NCBI RefSeq assembly: GCF_039904985.1
Contig: NZ_CP157005.1
Coordinates: 3,615,501 to 3,679,500, forward strand
Length of the DNA stretch: 64,000 nucleotides
From: Methylomonas sp. AM2-LC
Lineage (GTDB): Bacteria; Pseudomonadota; Gammaproteobacteria; Methylococcales; Methylomonadaceae
Direction of reading: 5' to 3'
A program made the translations under genes and the position numbers. Numbering within the stretch: the stretch's first letter is position 1; every line of letters starts with the position of its first letter. Under the pieces are notes generated by a model. That model worked only from the letters and a program-made list of their open reading frames with translations. It had not been told where the DNA came from and searched no databases. Shown here one piece after another: positions 53,880 through 63,910 of the stretch.

Positions 53880-55769
53880 TTATTTAACCGCTTCCAGCTC
53901 ATCCCAACGAGCATACGCCTGTACCAGTTCGGCTTCACTGCGTTGCAGTTGCTCCAGTGCTGCCGCTACCTGCTGTGCATTATTTTGTTTGTAAAAGTCA
54001 GCCGCATTAATTTTGGCATTTAACTCCGCTATACAGCTATCGAGTTCTTCTATCTTGCCAGGTAGCAATTCCAGTTCGCGTTGTTCTTTAAAGCTGAGTT
54101 TTCGGGTGGGACTGGTGTTTTTGGGTTTTTCTTTTTTTACGGCTTCTAAGGCTTGTTGTTCGGCTTCACGTTTTTTGTTTTGTTCAGCCAACTGAAACCA
54201 GTCTGCGTAGCCGCCAATGTATTCGTTGACTACTCCCTCGCCTTCAAAAACCAAAACACTGGTAACCACATTATCCAGAAACGCTCTATCATGGCTTACC
54301 AGTAATAAGGTACCTTGATAGTCGACTAATTTTTCTTCTAAAATTTCCAGCGTTTCCAAATCCAGATCGTTGGTAGGTTCGTCCATTACAATCAGATTGG
54401 CTGGTTTGGTAAATAATCTGGCTAGCAATAATCGGTTTTTTTCACCACCGGATAAGCTTTTTACGGGCGAACGGGCGCGGGCCGGCGCGAATAAAAAATC
54501 ACCCAAATAGGACATAACATGTCGTTTGCCTTCTGGGGTATCCACAAACTCGCCACCATCTGCCACCGTATCGACTACTGACACTTCGGGATCTAGTTGT
54601 TCGCGCAGTTGGTCGAAGTAGGCAATTTGCAGATTGGTGCCTTGTTCAATACTACCTTCAGTGGGTAGTAATTGTCCCAGCAGTAATTTTAACAAGGTGG
54701 ATTTGCCAGCGCCATTGGCACCGATTAAGCCGATTTTGTCGCCACGATCAATACGGGCTGAAAAATTGCGGATGATAACGGTATCCTGATATTGGAAACT
54801 GATATCTTTAGCCTCAATCACTTTTTTACCGGAACTTTCGCCCGTTGCCAGCGATAATTTGGCAGTACCCTGCGTATTGCGACGCTCTGCACGTTCGTCG
54901 CGCAAACGCTTTAAGGCCCTTACCCGGCCTTCATTACGGGTACGACGAGCTTTAACACCTTGTCGTATCCAAACTTCTTCTTTGGCTAGTTTTTTATCAA
55001 ATTCGGCATTTTGATTGGCTTCGTCTTCTAATACGGCAGCTTTACGCAGTAAATAGTTGGGATAATCGCATGCCCAGGAGGTAAGCTGGCCTCTGTCCAG
55101 ATCTAATATGCGTGTGGCCAGTTTTTGCAGAAAAGCACGGTCATGGGTAACAAACAATACGGCACCCGAAAAGGCGAGTACCTGTTCTTCCAACCAGGCA
55201 ATGCTTTCGAAATCTAAATGGTTGGTAGGTTCGTCCAGCAGTAGTACTTCGGGTTCTATCACCAATGCTTTTGCTAATGCCACTCTGCGCTTCCAACCGC
55301 CTGACAAACTGCCAACCAATACATCAGCGGGAAGTTGTAATTTGCTGAGTACTGCTTCAACGCGTTGCTGAAAATGCCAGCCATTTAGCGCTTCCAATTT
55401 GTGTTGCACATCACCCAGGGCTTGTAAAGACTGCTCGCTGCCATCCATATGCTGCAATAGGCTGTGATATTCGACAATGATTTGTCCCAAGTTACCCAAA
55501 CCACCCGCCACGGCTTGGTAGATATTATCCTCAGGGTTGAGATTGGGCGATTGTTCCAGCCAGGCAATGCGTAATTCGGGTTGTTGCCAAATGTCACCAT
55601 GATCAGCATGAATATCACCGGCGATAATTTTCATCAGCGTAGATTTACCTTCGCCATTCCGGCCCAGCAGCCCTACCCGTTCACCCGGATCAAGTTGAAA
55701 GGCGGCGTTGTCCAGTAAAGCGTGCGTGCCGAAGGCGATAGAAACATTGGTTAAGCGAATTAATGGCAT
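53880..55769 (-). CDS. uup: ABC-F ATPase Uup
   Basis: 629 residues with two ABC domains (Walker A GRNGEGKSTLM and GANGAGKSTLL; signatures LSGGWKRRVALA and LSGGEKNRLLLA; Walker B LLLDEPTNHLD and IVMDEPTNDLD), the linker rich in Arg/Glu (GVKARRTRNEGRVRALKRLR), and a C-terminal coiled coil (about 555-629) that marks Uup. Cytoplasmic; ABC-F proteins act on the ribosome, and Uup also limits transposon excision. Start overlaps the upstream cinA-like gene, so it is the third gene of an operon. Confidence 0.93.
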   Translation of the reverse strand: MPLIRLTNVSIAFGTHALLDNAAFQLDPGERVGLLGRNGEGKSTLMKIIAGDIHADHGDIWQQPELRIAWLEQSPNLNPEDNIYQAVAGGLGNLGQIIVEYHSLLQHMDGSEQSLQALGDVQHKLEALNGWHFQQRVEAVLSKLQLPADVLVGSLSGGWKRRVALAKALVIEPEVLLLDEPTNHLDFESIAWLEEQVLAFSGAVLFVTHDRAFLQKLATRILDLDRGQLTSWACDYPNYLLRKAAVLEDEANQNAEFDKKLAKEEVWIRQGVKARRTRNEGRVRALKRLRDERAERRNTQGTAKLSLATGESSGKKVIEAKDISFQYQDTVIIRNFSARIDRGDKIGLIGANGAGKSTLLKLLLGQLLPTEGSIEQGTNLQIAYFDQLREQLDPEVSVVDTVADGGEFVDTPEGKRHVMSYLGDFLFAPARARSPVKSLSGGEKNRLLLARLFTKPANLIVMDEPTNDLDLETLEILEEKLVDYQGTLLLVSHDRAFLDNVVTSVLVFEGEGVVNEYIGGYADWFQLAEQNKKREAEQQALEAVKKEKPKNTSPTRKLSFKEQRELELLPGKIEELDSCIAELNAKINAADFYKQNNAQQVAAALEQLQRSEAELVQAYARWDELEAVK

Positions 55770-57022
55770 TTGTTTTGTAAATAACGTCTGAGTAAGTCCA
55801 GGCTTAAAATAGCAGCCTGGTTTTGTTTGTGTTGTTGGGTACCCAACACCTGATGTTGACTGAGGTGCACGGTATTGTCTGTCGTGATCAGTGCATTATA
55901 AAGGACTATCGGTATTTTTGGGTCATGGCTGACTGCAAGGTCATAGCTGGCAGCATTATCCTTGTCACCTGCATCAGAATGATACAACTGTACCAGGGCT
56001 AAATCAGTTTGTTGTTGGGTTTTAAGGGCTTTTGCCAGCGATGCCACGCAAGTGTTTAGCGCGTCACTCGTAACCTTTACCTGTGTTTTATCAAAAATTT
56101 GTTGCTGATTAACATACACGTCTACACTTTTTAACCATGCTCTACCGGCACATTTTGCAGACATTAAACCCTGACTGGCGGTTTCTAAAATAGCAAGGCT
56201 GTAGTTTTTTGCGACTAGTAGCTGATTGATTACGCTTAATAAATCGCCTTGTGCAGTGCCAATGCCATCAATAGCGTATACATAGTCACCCATCAATGCG
56301 GCGGCTTGCGCAACACAAGCATGTTTGGCAGACTCTGCAAATTGCGGTGGAAATTTAAGTTTAGTTTGCACGTCATCTACTGTTACCCGATAACCTAGCT
56401 GAACCTGCTCTGGCAAGACCAGGGATTGCAAACATTGCTGAATGACTGATTCACCAATGCCAATGCTGTGCAATGTCACCAGACTGGCAGTTTGTAAGTT
56501 AAATAATTGCTGTAGCTGCGGCTGGATAGTGCGATTAAACATCGCCTGCATTTCGCGGGGTACTCCCGGTAAAAATACAAAACAACAGCGTTGATAGTGG
56601 ATAACAAAACCCGGTGCGGTACCGATGGGGTTGTTGATGCGTTGCGCGCCGACTGGCAAATAAGCTTGTTTACGATTTGCCGCAGGCATGCTACGCTGGC
56701 GTTGTTGATAGTAGGACTCAATATCTGCTAAGGCTTCTGCATCTAATTCTAGCGCCAGCCCAGTAGCCAGACCGACAGCTTCGCTGGTTAAATCATCACT
56801 GGTTGGCCCTAAGCCCCCCGTGCAGATGCAACAATCAGCACGTACGGCAATCTCTTGTACTAGTGCAATCAAGGCGCTTAGATTATCACCAACCGCAGTG
56901 TGCCGGGCTACGCTAAAACCCAAATCGGTTAGTTGTTGAGACAGCCATGCGGCATTGGTGTCGGCAATTTGACCGCACACCACTTCTTCGCCTTGCGAAA
57001 AAATTTCGGCAATCACTGTCAT
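55760..57022 (-). CDS. CinA-like protein (competence/damage-inducible protein)
   Basis: 420 residues from ATG 57022, which overlaps the stop of the transporter gene (ATGA). N-terminal MoCF/ADP-ribose-pyrophosphatase domain (SQGEEVVCGQIADTNAAWL, CTGGLGPTSDDLT, FLPGVPREMQAMF); C-terminal PncC-like domain (LAILETASQGLMSAKCAGR). In active nicotinamide-mononucleotide deamidases the latter reads AES-TGG; here those residues are LETASQG, so deamidase activity is doubtful. Neighbours AEC transporter and uup are likely co-transcribed. Confidence 0.85.
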   Translation of the reverse strand: MTVIAEIFSQGEEVVCGQIADTNAAWLSQQLTDLGFSVARHTAVGDNLSALIALVQEIAVRADCCICTGGLGPTSDDLTSEAVGLATGLALELDAEALADIESYYQQRQRSMPAANRKQAYLPVGAQRINNPIGTAPGFVIHYQRCCFVFLPGVPREMQAMFNRTIQPQLQQLFNLQTASLVTLHSIGIGESVIQQCLQSLVLPEQVQLGYRVTVDDVQTKLKFPPQFAESAKHACVAQAAALMGDYVYAIDGIGTAQGDLLSVINQLLVAKNYSLAILETASQGLMSAKCAGRAWLKSVDVYVNQQQIFDKTQVKVTSDALNTCVASLAKALKTQQQTDLALVQLYHSDAGDKDNAASYDLAVSHDPKIPIVLYNALITTDNTVHLSQHQVLGTQQHKQNQAAILSLDLLRRYLQNKCH

Positions 57023-57939
57023 AAAATCATTTGATGCCAGAAAGGTAAAGTCAGTAAACTCAACCCTGTGGTGACCATTACTGCGCTGGCATACAGGGAG
57101 CTGTCTAATTTGTAACGGTCGCACAACACTATACCCAACACCATACTGGGCATGGCTAAATCTAACACCGCGGCGGCTTTATTTTGCTCAGTCATGCCCA
57201 TAAACATCAACATAGTCATAGCCGCCCAGGGCATAAAAGCTAATTTAATCACAACAACCGGCAACATATACGGCAAATTACGCCAACGCAAGCTACGCCA
57301 GCTTAAGGCCAAACCCAACGAGAAAATCATTAACGGTGCAACAGCGGCTGCACATTTTTCTAATAAGCCATCCAGCCAGTCAGGAATGGGGATATGATTG
57401 ATATTTAGCAGCACAGCCAAAAAAGCTGCCCAAAACGGCGGTGCATTTAAAAACGCCAAAAAGAATTTAGGCTTGTGTTCTGCCTCAGCCTCGCCAAAAT
57501 GGCGTGCCAACATAATACCGACAGTAAACACCAGTGGTGCCGCTGCAAACAAATCCAGTTGTATAACCACTGAGCGCGACCAAGCTCCCAGGGTTTGTTC
57601 CAATACCGGCAAGCCCAGATAGGTTACATTGGGGTATGCAGCCGCCAAAATTAAAGCCCCGCTTTTGGCTGGACTAATACGCAACAAACGTGCACAGACC
57701 CAACTTAAGCCTATACACAACAAGATACTGGCACACCCCAGAAAACTGAACTGTAACGAAGACCAGCCGATATCCGCACACCATAATACTTGCAACACCA
57801 TAGCGGGTAGAAGGAAATAATAAACAACGCTAGTCAAAACATGGCGAGTTTGCTCTGCAGTTAGTTTGTTAGGTGACACTATCCGCCACACTGCGCCGCA
57901 AAGCATGAGGAGGGTCATTTGAAGTAAAGTGGTTTTCAT
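57019..57939 (-). CDS. AEC family transporter
   Basis: 306 residues, about ten TM helices in two five-helix halves. N-terminal GAVWRIVSPNKLTAEQTRHV and SVVYYFLLPAMVLQVLW are typical of the auxin-efflux-carrier/malate permease family; the second half contains MIFSLGLALSWRSLRWRNLP and LDLAMPSMVLGIVLCDRY. Likely exports or imports an organic acid. First gene of a three-gene operon with the cinA-like and uup genes. Confidence 0.88.
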   Translation of the reverse strand: MKTTLLQMTLLMLCGAVWRIVSPNKLTAEQTRHVLTSVVYYFLLPAMVLQVLWCADIGWSSLQFSFLGCASILLCIGLSWVCARLLRISPAKSGALILAAAYPNVTYLGLPVLEQTLGAWSRSVVIQLDLFAAAPLVFTVGIMLARHFGEAEAEHKPKFFLAFLNAPPFWAAFLAVLLNINHIPIPDWLDGLLEKCAAAVAPLMIFSLGLALSWRSLRWRNLPYMLPVVVIKLAFMPWAAMTMLMFMGMTEQNKAAAVLDLAMPSMVLGIVLCDRYKLDSSLYASAVMVTTGLSLLTLPFWHQMIL

Positions 57940-58342
57940 GATTTATTATATCATGATTATCAAGGTGTTAGAGATGGTTAAAATTTTTTGGACAGAGCCG
58001 TAGGGCGTAATAATTCGATAAGGCGTATTCTATTGGGTGTAAGAGCTATAGTGTACACACTCCCTGGTTATAAATACTATTTCAAGAAGACTTATAACAA
58101 ATTTTAAACATTAAGATATTTGTGTAAACTATTCTTTTCTGTTAGAGTCGGTTCCGCAATAAAAGCTGAAGATAGAATTTAGAGTAGTCACAGAAGTTTT
58201 TGGGGTTTGTATAATACACGATTACTGTCTTGCCTCCCTTAAATTCAATGTATTACGCCCTATGACCTAAAAGTATGAAGAGATCAAGTTTTCATCCATC
58301 AATTTAAGTGGATTTTTAATCAATCATTAAAGAGGATAAGCT
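57940..58342. other. Intergenic region, no gene
   Basis: AT-rich with no open frame of note. Contains divergent promoters for the AEC operon and the PEP-CTERM gene at 58343, including TTATATCATGAT near 57950. No sigma54 promoter of the 50538 kind was found. Confidence 0.4.
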
Positions 58343-58954
58343 ATGAATTTACGGGCCTTTTTATCTGCCACTTTGTTTTTGTCGTCAAATGTAATTGCGC
58401 AAGCCGATACACTGTATGATTTCAGTTACAAATTCAATTCAGGTGATATTGTAACGGGATCTTTTAAGGGTACACCTAACGGAAACTTAATTACAAATCT
58501 GACAGATATAAGTGTTTCTTTGGATGGAAATACTTTGATTAGTGGTGCGCAGGCCGGATTTGCTTGGAGTTATAATGGCTCAAGTTTTGGTCTTTTTTTT
58601 ACTGGGGCTGTAGCTTCATTCAACGACTTACAAAACAATTTCTATTTTGTGAACACATCAAACACTACGCCCCCCATATCTACGGTAGGTGGTGGTTATT
58701 TCTATAGTGAAACTACGCCTCTTACTATTTGCGTAGATTCAAATCAAGGTAGTTGTACTGCTTACAATCCCACTAATTTTGTTGGTGCTTCCCAAGGTTC
58801 AATTATCGGTGCAAAATATGTATATGATGGTGGCTCCGGTAATTTACCAAATAATAGTTGGTCAATTACCGCTGTGCCAGAAGCCGAAGAATGGATAATG
58901 ATGTTATTGGGTTTGCCTTTAGTGGGTTGGTTCGTTCGTCGTAAACAATCTTAA
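58343..58954 (+). CDS. PEP-CTERM protein, tandem gene 1
   Basis: 203 residues. Signal peptide to about ANVIAQA; short beta-rich domain (LYDFSYKFNSGDIVTGSFKG, LITNLTDISVSLDGN); a Cys pair in ICVDSNQGSCTAY; tail PEAEEWIMMLLGLPLVGWFV then RRKQ, a classic PEP-CTERM sorting signal. AGAGGA lies 7 bases before ATG. The next gene has an almost identical tail. Confidence 0.85.
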   Translation: MNLRAFLSATLFLSSNVIAQADTLYDFSYKFNSGDIVTGSFKGTPNGNLITNLTDISVSLDGNTLISGAQAGFAWSYNGSSFGLFFTGAVASFNDLQNNFYFVNTSNTTPPISTVGGGYFYSETTPLTICVDSNQGSCTAYNPTNFVGASQGSIIGAKYVYDGGSGNLPNNSWSITAVPEAEEWIMMLLGLPLVGWFVRRKQS

Positions 58955-58997
58955 TTCGCATCTGACGATTATTTTATAAACAAAAGAGGTTTTATTT

Positions 58998-59507
58998 ATG
59001 AGTTTACGCACTTTTTCATTAACGACTATAATTTTGACTTTAATTTCTTTTAATGTTTCCGCCAATAACATTTGGGATTTAGTAGGTGTTTATCAAACTA
59101 ATACTTTTGCAAACGGAACGATTTATGTTCATGATTGGAACATAGTTTCAGAAAATCTTCAGACTGGTGATTTTAGCGGTAATGGCTTCTACGTTCCTGA
59201 TCCATCGGTAACTTGGAATATTACAGGTACGGTAAATGGCAATAGTTTTAGTGATTTAATCAAATACAACAATTCAACTTATTGGGCTAAAGAGATTGTT
59301 GCTATTAATTCTGATGGTTCGTTTCAAGGTACATTCACCGATTCAAACGGTACCATTGGTACATTTAATTCCGTTTCAGGCCACGCAAATCTAGTTAGTT
59401 CTGTTCCAGAAGCTGGTGAGTGGGCAATGATGTTATTAGGTTTGCCATTCTTAGGCTGGGTTATTCGTCGTAAACAATTATCCACCTCATTAATTAAAAC
59501 ACAATAA
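58998..59507 (+). CDS. PEP-CTERM protein, tandem gene 2
   Basis: 169 residues. Signal peptide ends FNVSANN. Body WDLVGVYQTNTFANGTIYVH, VTWNITGTVNG and SFQGTFTDSNGTIGTF suggests a beta-barrel or lipocalin-like domain. The tail PEAGEWAMMLLGLPFLGWVI then RRKQ matches gene 1 closely although the bodies differ. AGAGG before ATG. Likely co-transcribed with gene 1 (43 bp apart). Confidence 0.85.
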   Translation: MSLRTFSLTTIILTLISFNVSANNIWDLVGVYQTNTFANGTIYVHDWNIVSENLQTGDFSGNGFYVPDPSVTWNITGTVNGNSFSDLIKYNNSTYWAKEIVAINSDGSFQGTFTDSNGTIGTFNSVSGHANLVSSVPEAGEWAMMLLGLPFLGWVIRRKQLSTSLIKTQ

Positions 59508-59708
59508 GGCTTATTCTATAGCACATAGTATCTACTCGTGCAGAAGTTTGATGTAGCGTAACTTTGGTAATTATTCCAAGAATAGTAATTACAACTTAAA
59601 CTTGGAATAATACCAAAACATTAATGACTAACTTCATATTTTAATTATCTAAATTAACATCAAGTAAAGAATAAAAACTAACCCGTTGAACTTTTTAAGG
59701 TTAATTCT

Positions 59709-59867
59709 TTACTTTGTAACCGCTAAAAAACTGATATTACTGGATAGAAATGCCATACCAAACAATAAGGTTGATAACACAAATGCACCCGACATAAAAC
59801 TAAATATTCCGACTAAAAAAAACGTTCCAGTCGCTATATCTCTATACAATACTTTTGAATTATTCAT
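59709..59867 (-). CDS. Micro-membrane protein, tandem paralogue 2
   Basis: A 52-residue protein, MNNSKVLYRDIATGTFFLVG followed by IFSFMSGAFVLSTLLFGMAF and LSSNISFLAVTK. A strong ribosome site AAGGAG sits 8 bases before ATG 59867. About half its residues match the neighbour at 59879-60046 (LYRDI.TG.FF.VG.F.F.SGAFV.STLLFG), so both are genuine. Probably two short TM segments in a helical hairpin with SGAF between. Family unknown. Confidence 0.75.
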   Translation of the reverse strand: MNNSKVLYRDIATGTFFLVGIFSFMSGAFVLSTLLFGMAFLSSNISFLAVTK

Positions 59868-59878
59868 TTTTTAACTCC

Positions 59879-60046
59879 TTAAGCACTTTGTTGACTAACG
59901 GGAAGTAAATCCAGGTTACTGGAGACTGAAGCAGCGCCAAATAACAAGGTTGACCAAACAAACGCACCGGACAGAAATCCAAATAGCCCCACGGTAAAAA
60001 ATACGCCGGTGATAATATCTCTATATAAATTATTGGATTTTTTCAT
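59879..60046 (-). CDS. Micro-membrane protein, tandem paralogue 1
   Basis: 55 residues from ATG 60046 (MKKSNNLYRDIITGVFFTVG); the frame opens at 60067. Two hydrophobic segments (ITGVFFTVGLFGFLSGAF and WSTLLFGAASVSS) and a polar tail LDLLPVSQQSA. It ends 11 bp before the paralogue, with which it is likely co-transcribed. No known family; similar size to small regulatory membrane peptides, but no function can be assigned. Confidence 0.72.
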   Translation of the reverse strand: MKKSNNLYRDIITGVFFTVGLFGFLSGAFVWSTLLFGAASVSSNLDLLPVSQQSA

Positions 60047-60305
60047 ATCGGTTATCTCATTTCTCAATCATCGTTAAAATTTTTTTGCAAAAAATAAATT
60101 GATATTGATAAATTAACTTATTTTTTACTACGGGTTTAGAATACAAAAAAAAATCCGCTTTTAATGTGAACATAATCACTTTATTGGGTTAATAGCCTTT
60201 TAATGCACTTTATTTGTGAGAATGCCCACATTTAATGTTCTCAATGCCAAAATAAATGCAAACCAACTCTCAATTTTTTTACCTGGTTAACTTAAATGCC
60301 CCCTC

Positions 60306-60864
60306 ATGAAAACTTTATATTATTACCACCCTGCATTTCTTGAACACAATACTGGCCCTCATCATCCTGAGAGTGCCAACCGACTTAAAGTCATTGAACA
60401 GGCTTTATCTAAACCCGAATTTGCGGCATTAATACGGATACAACCGCAGATGGATGCTGATATTATTAATAAGTTGCGTTTGATACACACACCAGCCATG
60501 ATAGACAAGGTGCTAAATAGTATCCCTGAACAAGGTTTCGCCAGTTTAGATGCTGATACCCTAGTTTCCACCGGTTCAAAACAGGCTGCATTGTTAGCGG
60601 TGAGCGCGGTCTGTGCTGCGGTTGATCACATTTGCCAGAGTAAAGCAAAGCGGGCTTTTTGCGCAGTGCGCCCCCCAGGGCATCATGCAGAACCACAACA
60701 AGCTATGGGTTTTTGTCTGTTTAATAATATTGCGATTGCTGCAGCTTATGCCTTAAACCACTATAAACTAGACAGAGTTGCGATAGTTGATTTTGACGTA
60801 CATCATGGCAATGGTACCCAAGCCGCGTTTATTGATAATCCACACCTATTTTATGCCTCCAGCC
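60306..60864 (+). pseudogene. Histone-deacetylase-family gene, 5' part (interrupted by IS copy 3)
   Basis: Zinc amidohydrolase of the HDAC/AcuC/acetylpolyamine family. This part encodes HHPESANRLKVIEQALSKPE, RPPGHHAEPQQAMGFCLFNN and VAIVDFDVHHGNGTQAAF, i.e. the first His pair and the zinc Asp/His. Translation runs into the IS and stops after SLLALIEN. Joined in register with 63473-63849 after removing the IS and one 8-bp target copy, the frame is 311 residues, full length. Confidence 0.93.
60857..60864. repeat. Target-site duplication, left
   Basis: CTCCAGCC immediately left of IS copy 3, repeated at 63465-63472. Confidence 0.95.
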
Positions 60865-61023
60865 TGTTGGCGCTAATTGAAAATTGACCACCCGTGCTAA
60901 TCGAAAATTGACCAGGGATTATGTTAGGCAGATTACTATACTGCGCCGAATTAGTCGACCAGACTGAGTGAGTTTTGCCCCCTTTTTTTAAATGTGTTAT
61001 TTTCGAATACTGATGATTTCATA

Positions 61024-61848
61024 CTAGTCATCCGTGTTTGCCGCTATTGATTCTGCTATTGGCAATGACCGTTTGGACAATTCCCTGGATTTAATCCGTT
61101 CTTTTGCTATAGCGCTACTTTCCTTAAACCGAAAGGATTCATTGCCGGTTTCAATGATATGGCAATGATGCGTGAGGCGATCCAGCAGTGCTGTTGTCAG
61201 TTTGGCGTCAATAAACACGCTACTCCATTCTGAGAAAGTCAAATTGGTTGTAATGATGACGCTGGTACGTTCATAAAGTTTGGAAAGCAGATGGAACAGG
61301 AGTGCACCACCCGCCTGTGAAAAGGGCAAATAACCCAGCTCGTCCAAGATGACCAAGTCCACCTGCATGAGCATCAGCGCCAGTCGTCCTTGTTTACCAG
61401 CTGCTTTTTCCTGCTCCAGTGTGTTAACTAACTCAACGGTGGAGAAAAAGCGCACCCGTTTGCTGTGCTGCTGGATACCGCAAACGCCCAGTGCTGTGGC
61501 CAAATGGGATTTTCCGGTTCCAGTGCCACCCACTAATACCAGATTCTGTGCAGCATCGGTAAATGTCAAGGTTGCCAGTGTCTGGATCAGTGACGGGTCT
61601 ACTTTAGATTGGCTGAAATCAAAGCCTAGCAAATCCCGGTGGATCGGAAATTTGGCTGAACTCATCTGATAGCGGATGGTGCGGATGCCCCTATCAATTG
61701 ATTCTGCCTGTAACAATTGGTCGAGCAGCCATTGTGTCGAATGGATCAATTCAACCGTGCCTGCTAAGTTTTGCGTTTGTAATTCGGCGTAACATGCCGC
61801 CATGCCATACAATTTTAGGGCTTTAAGTTGGCTAATGATGTCAGACAT
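61024..61848 (-). CDS. istB: IstB ATPase, intact (copy 3)
   Basis: 274 residues, full IS21 helper ATPase. N-terminal domain [20 protein letters not shown], linker [20 protein letters not shown], Walker [16 protein letters not shown], Walker [10 protein letters not shown], sensor region [15 protein letters not shown] and Arg finger region [13 protein letters not shown]. It assembles on DNA and activates IstA. Start overlaps the IstA stop by 8 bases with GAGGTGACTC upstream. It is the only complete istB in the window and could serve all three copies. Confidence 0.95.
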   Translation of the reverse strand: MSDIISQLKALKLYGMAACYAELQTQNLAGTVELIHSTQWLLDQLLQAESIDRGIRTIRYQMSSAKFPIHRDLLGFDFSQSKVDPSLIQTLATLTFTDAAQNLVLVGGTGTGKSHLATALGVCGIQQHSKRVRFFSTVELVNTLEQEKAAGKQGRLALMLMQVDLVILDELGYLPFSQAGGALLFHLLSKLYERTSVIITTNLTFSEWSSVFIDAKLTTALLDRLTHHCHIIETGNESFRFKESSAIAKERIKSRELSKRSLPIAESIAANTDD

Positions 61849-63348
61849 GAGTCACCTCTTGATCACTTAGGCTGTCATATCGAGCCGTGTCAGCCAGTGG
61901 CTCTTCAGTCAGCTTTAAACTTGTTTCCACCTGTGCTGGAATAGGTAAATCATTCAGTCGGGACAGGACGTTAACCACCTGTTCGAGACTCGTCACCCCT
62001 GCATCTAATAATTGTTTAACAGCACTCAATACGGTTTCTAAGCCATGAACCGGAACAGCGGCTAGCACTTTAGCCATAATCCGATCACCTTGTTGCCGTT
62101 CCCGGTGGCGTAACGCTGTTCGCAGTTGCGCAAACAGCAACGGCATATCTTCAAAAGGCGCACCGTTACGCAATGCCCCCGGTTTTTTTCAATCAGCGGA
62201 ATATAGTGCTGCCAATCATAGCTGACTTGATCACGAGCCAACAGACGCGTATGGCGAGCAACGACGTCACTTTCGGTACAGATGTCGACCTTATCGGCAT
62301 AAAGATGAATGGTGGCTTTGCGATTAGCGAGATGACAGGGTACTGAGTATTGGTTGCGCTCCACGGTGACCAGACAGGTACTCGATACCCGAGCCAAGAT
62401 CTCGATGTAGCCATCGAAAGGTGTTGGCATGGGCATAAGATAAATTTGCTCTTGCTCGAGCGCATCGGCTACCGTAATACCCGCATAATGGGGATGTTCA
62501 ATTTCGGTCCAGAGGGCGCGGCATTTCAGATCAAGCCAGGTATTCAGCTCTTCAAAGCTACTAAAGCACTGTGTTTTGGCCTCTATCCAAACTCGACGCC
62601 TGGCATCCTGGACATTCTTCTCGATAATGCCTTTTTCCCAGCCGGAAGCCACATTACAGAAGTCCGGTTCAAACAAATAATGTGCCGTCATGGCGTAAAA
62701 ACGTGAATTGATGATGCGACCATTACTTTTTTTGATGACTTTGTCGACCGCCGTTTTCATATTATCGTAAATACCGCGCTTGGGTATGCCACCCAGTGCA
62801 ATGAAGGCTCGGGTATGCGCGTCGTAGAGCATTTCCTGGGTTTGCGTGGGATAGGCAGACAAAAAAAACGCGCGACTGGCGCACAGCTTGGTATGCGCCA
62901 CTTGAATTTTACGATGGATACCGCCGATTATCTGCCATTCTTCGCTCCAATCAAATTGAAACGCTTCGCCTAGCTCGAATTTGAGCGGCACATAAGCGGA
63001 TTTACCTGCGGTGATCGAATCGTTTTGCCAATGGCGGATATAAGCGGTAAGAAGGGAATAACTGCCGGTATAACCTTCTTTTTTGATCATTTGAAACAAC
63101 ATCAATCCGGTACGACGATCCCGTTTAGCGCGTTGGGCATCAACGTTTAATGCCAGCAACAATGCGGGAATATAAGCTGTCAGCTTGCTATTAACTCGGG
63201 ATCGTTTGGGATACTTGTAGTCATCTGGGTTGCTTTCTTTAAGCCATGCCTTAATGGTGTTCCGCGACAGACTGGTCAGCCGCTGAATTTCACTGATGGA
63301 CAGGTGGTCGCGATGAAACAACCGTCGAACTTTTGCGAACATTGACAT
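61841..63348 (-). CDS. istA: IstA transposase via -1 frameshift (copy 3)
   Basis: Encoded protein identical to copies 1 and 2: frame zero from ATG 63348, slippery A AAA AAC at 62188-62182, -1 frame ending at 61841. That this most recently moved copy keeps the split argues the frameshift is compatible with activity. Confidence 0.85.
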
Positions 63349-63464
63349 GTAATGCACTCTCGTTTTGCTCCTGCCTAAAACATCAGCAGGATACGTGAAT
63401 TGCCTGGTCAATTTTCGATTAGCACAACACTCTATAAATGATCAATTTTCAACTAGCGCCAACA

Positions 63465-63472
63465 CTCCAGCC
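63465..63472. repeat. Target-site duplication, right
   Basis: CTCCAGCC immediately right of IS copy 3. Confidence 0.95.
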
Positions 63473-63849
63473 ATGAGTGGCCACATTATCCGGGCACTGG
63501 GGCGGCTTCTGAATCAGGAATGGGAAATATTCTTAATGTACCCTTGCCTGCAGGTACAACGGGTAGCGAATTCAGACAGCGATATTTACAGCATATTTTG
63601 CCAGCCTTAAAACACTTTAATCCGCAACTACTGTTAATCTCGGCCGGATTCGACGCCCATTATGCAGACCCACTAGCTAATTTACATCTCGACAAAACCG
63701 ATTTTCAGTGGCTAACTCAACAGCTGATAGCAATAGCCAATGACTGTTGTCAGGGACGGGTTATTTCCGTGCTAGAAGGGGGATATGATCTGAACGCTTT
63801 GGCTGAGTGTGTAGCGAGTCATGTAACTTGCCTGATGGAGGACGATTAA
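63473..63849 (+). pseudogene. Histone-deacetylase-family gene, 3' part
   Basis: Continues the gene from 60306 in register: after ...YASS the host codons resume HEWPHYPGTGAASESGMGNI, then LLISAGFDAHYADPL (zinc Asp) and VLEGGYDLNALAE (catalytic Tyr). An ATG at 63520 can start a 109-codon frame but such a product would lack the first zinc ligands. Confidence 0.93.
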
Positions 63850-63910
63850 GTCAGCCAATGTGCCATCTGAAAACCTGGGTTTTCAATGTTGCTTCAGTTG
63901 TTATGGCGTT

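Larger units (their letters stand above)
60865..63464 (-). mobile_element. IS21-family insertion sequence, copy 3 (2600 bp)
   Basis: Same element as copies 1 and 2, one base longer because istB is intact. Ends TGTTGGCGC ... GCGCCAACA with 8-bp target duplication CTCCAGCC. The clean junctions and the still-readable host gene indicate a recent insertion. Confidence 0.97.

Noticed and set aside
59686..59874. 62-codon plus-strand frame
   Set aside because: It is the antisense shadow of the 52-residue minus-strand gene, which has a strong ribosome site and a paralogue next to it.
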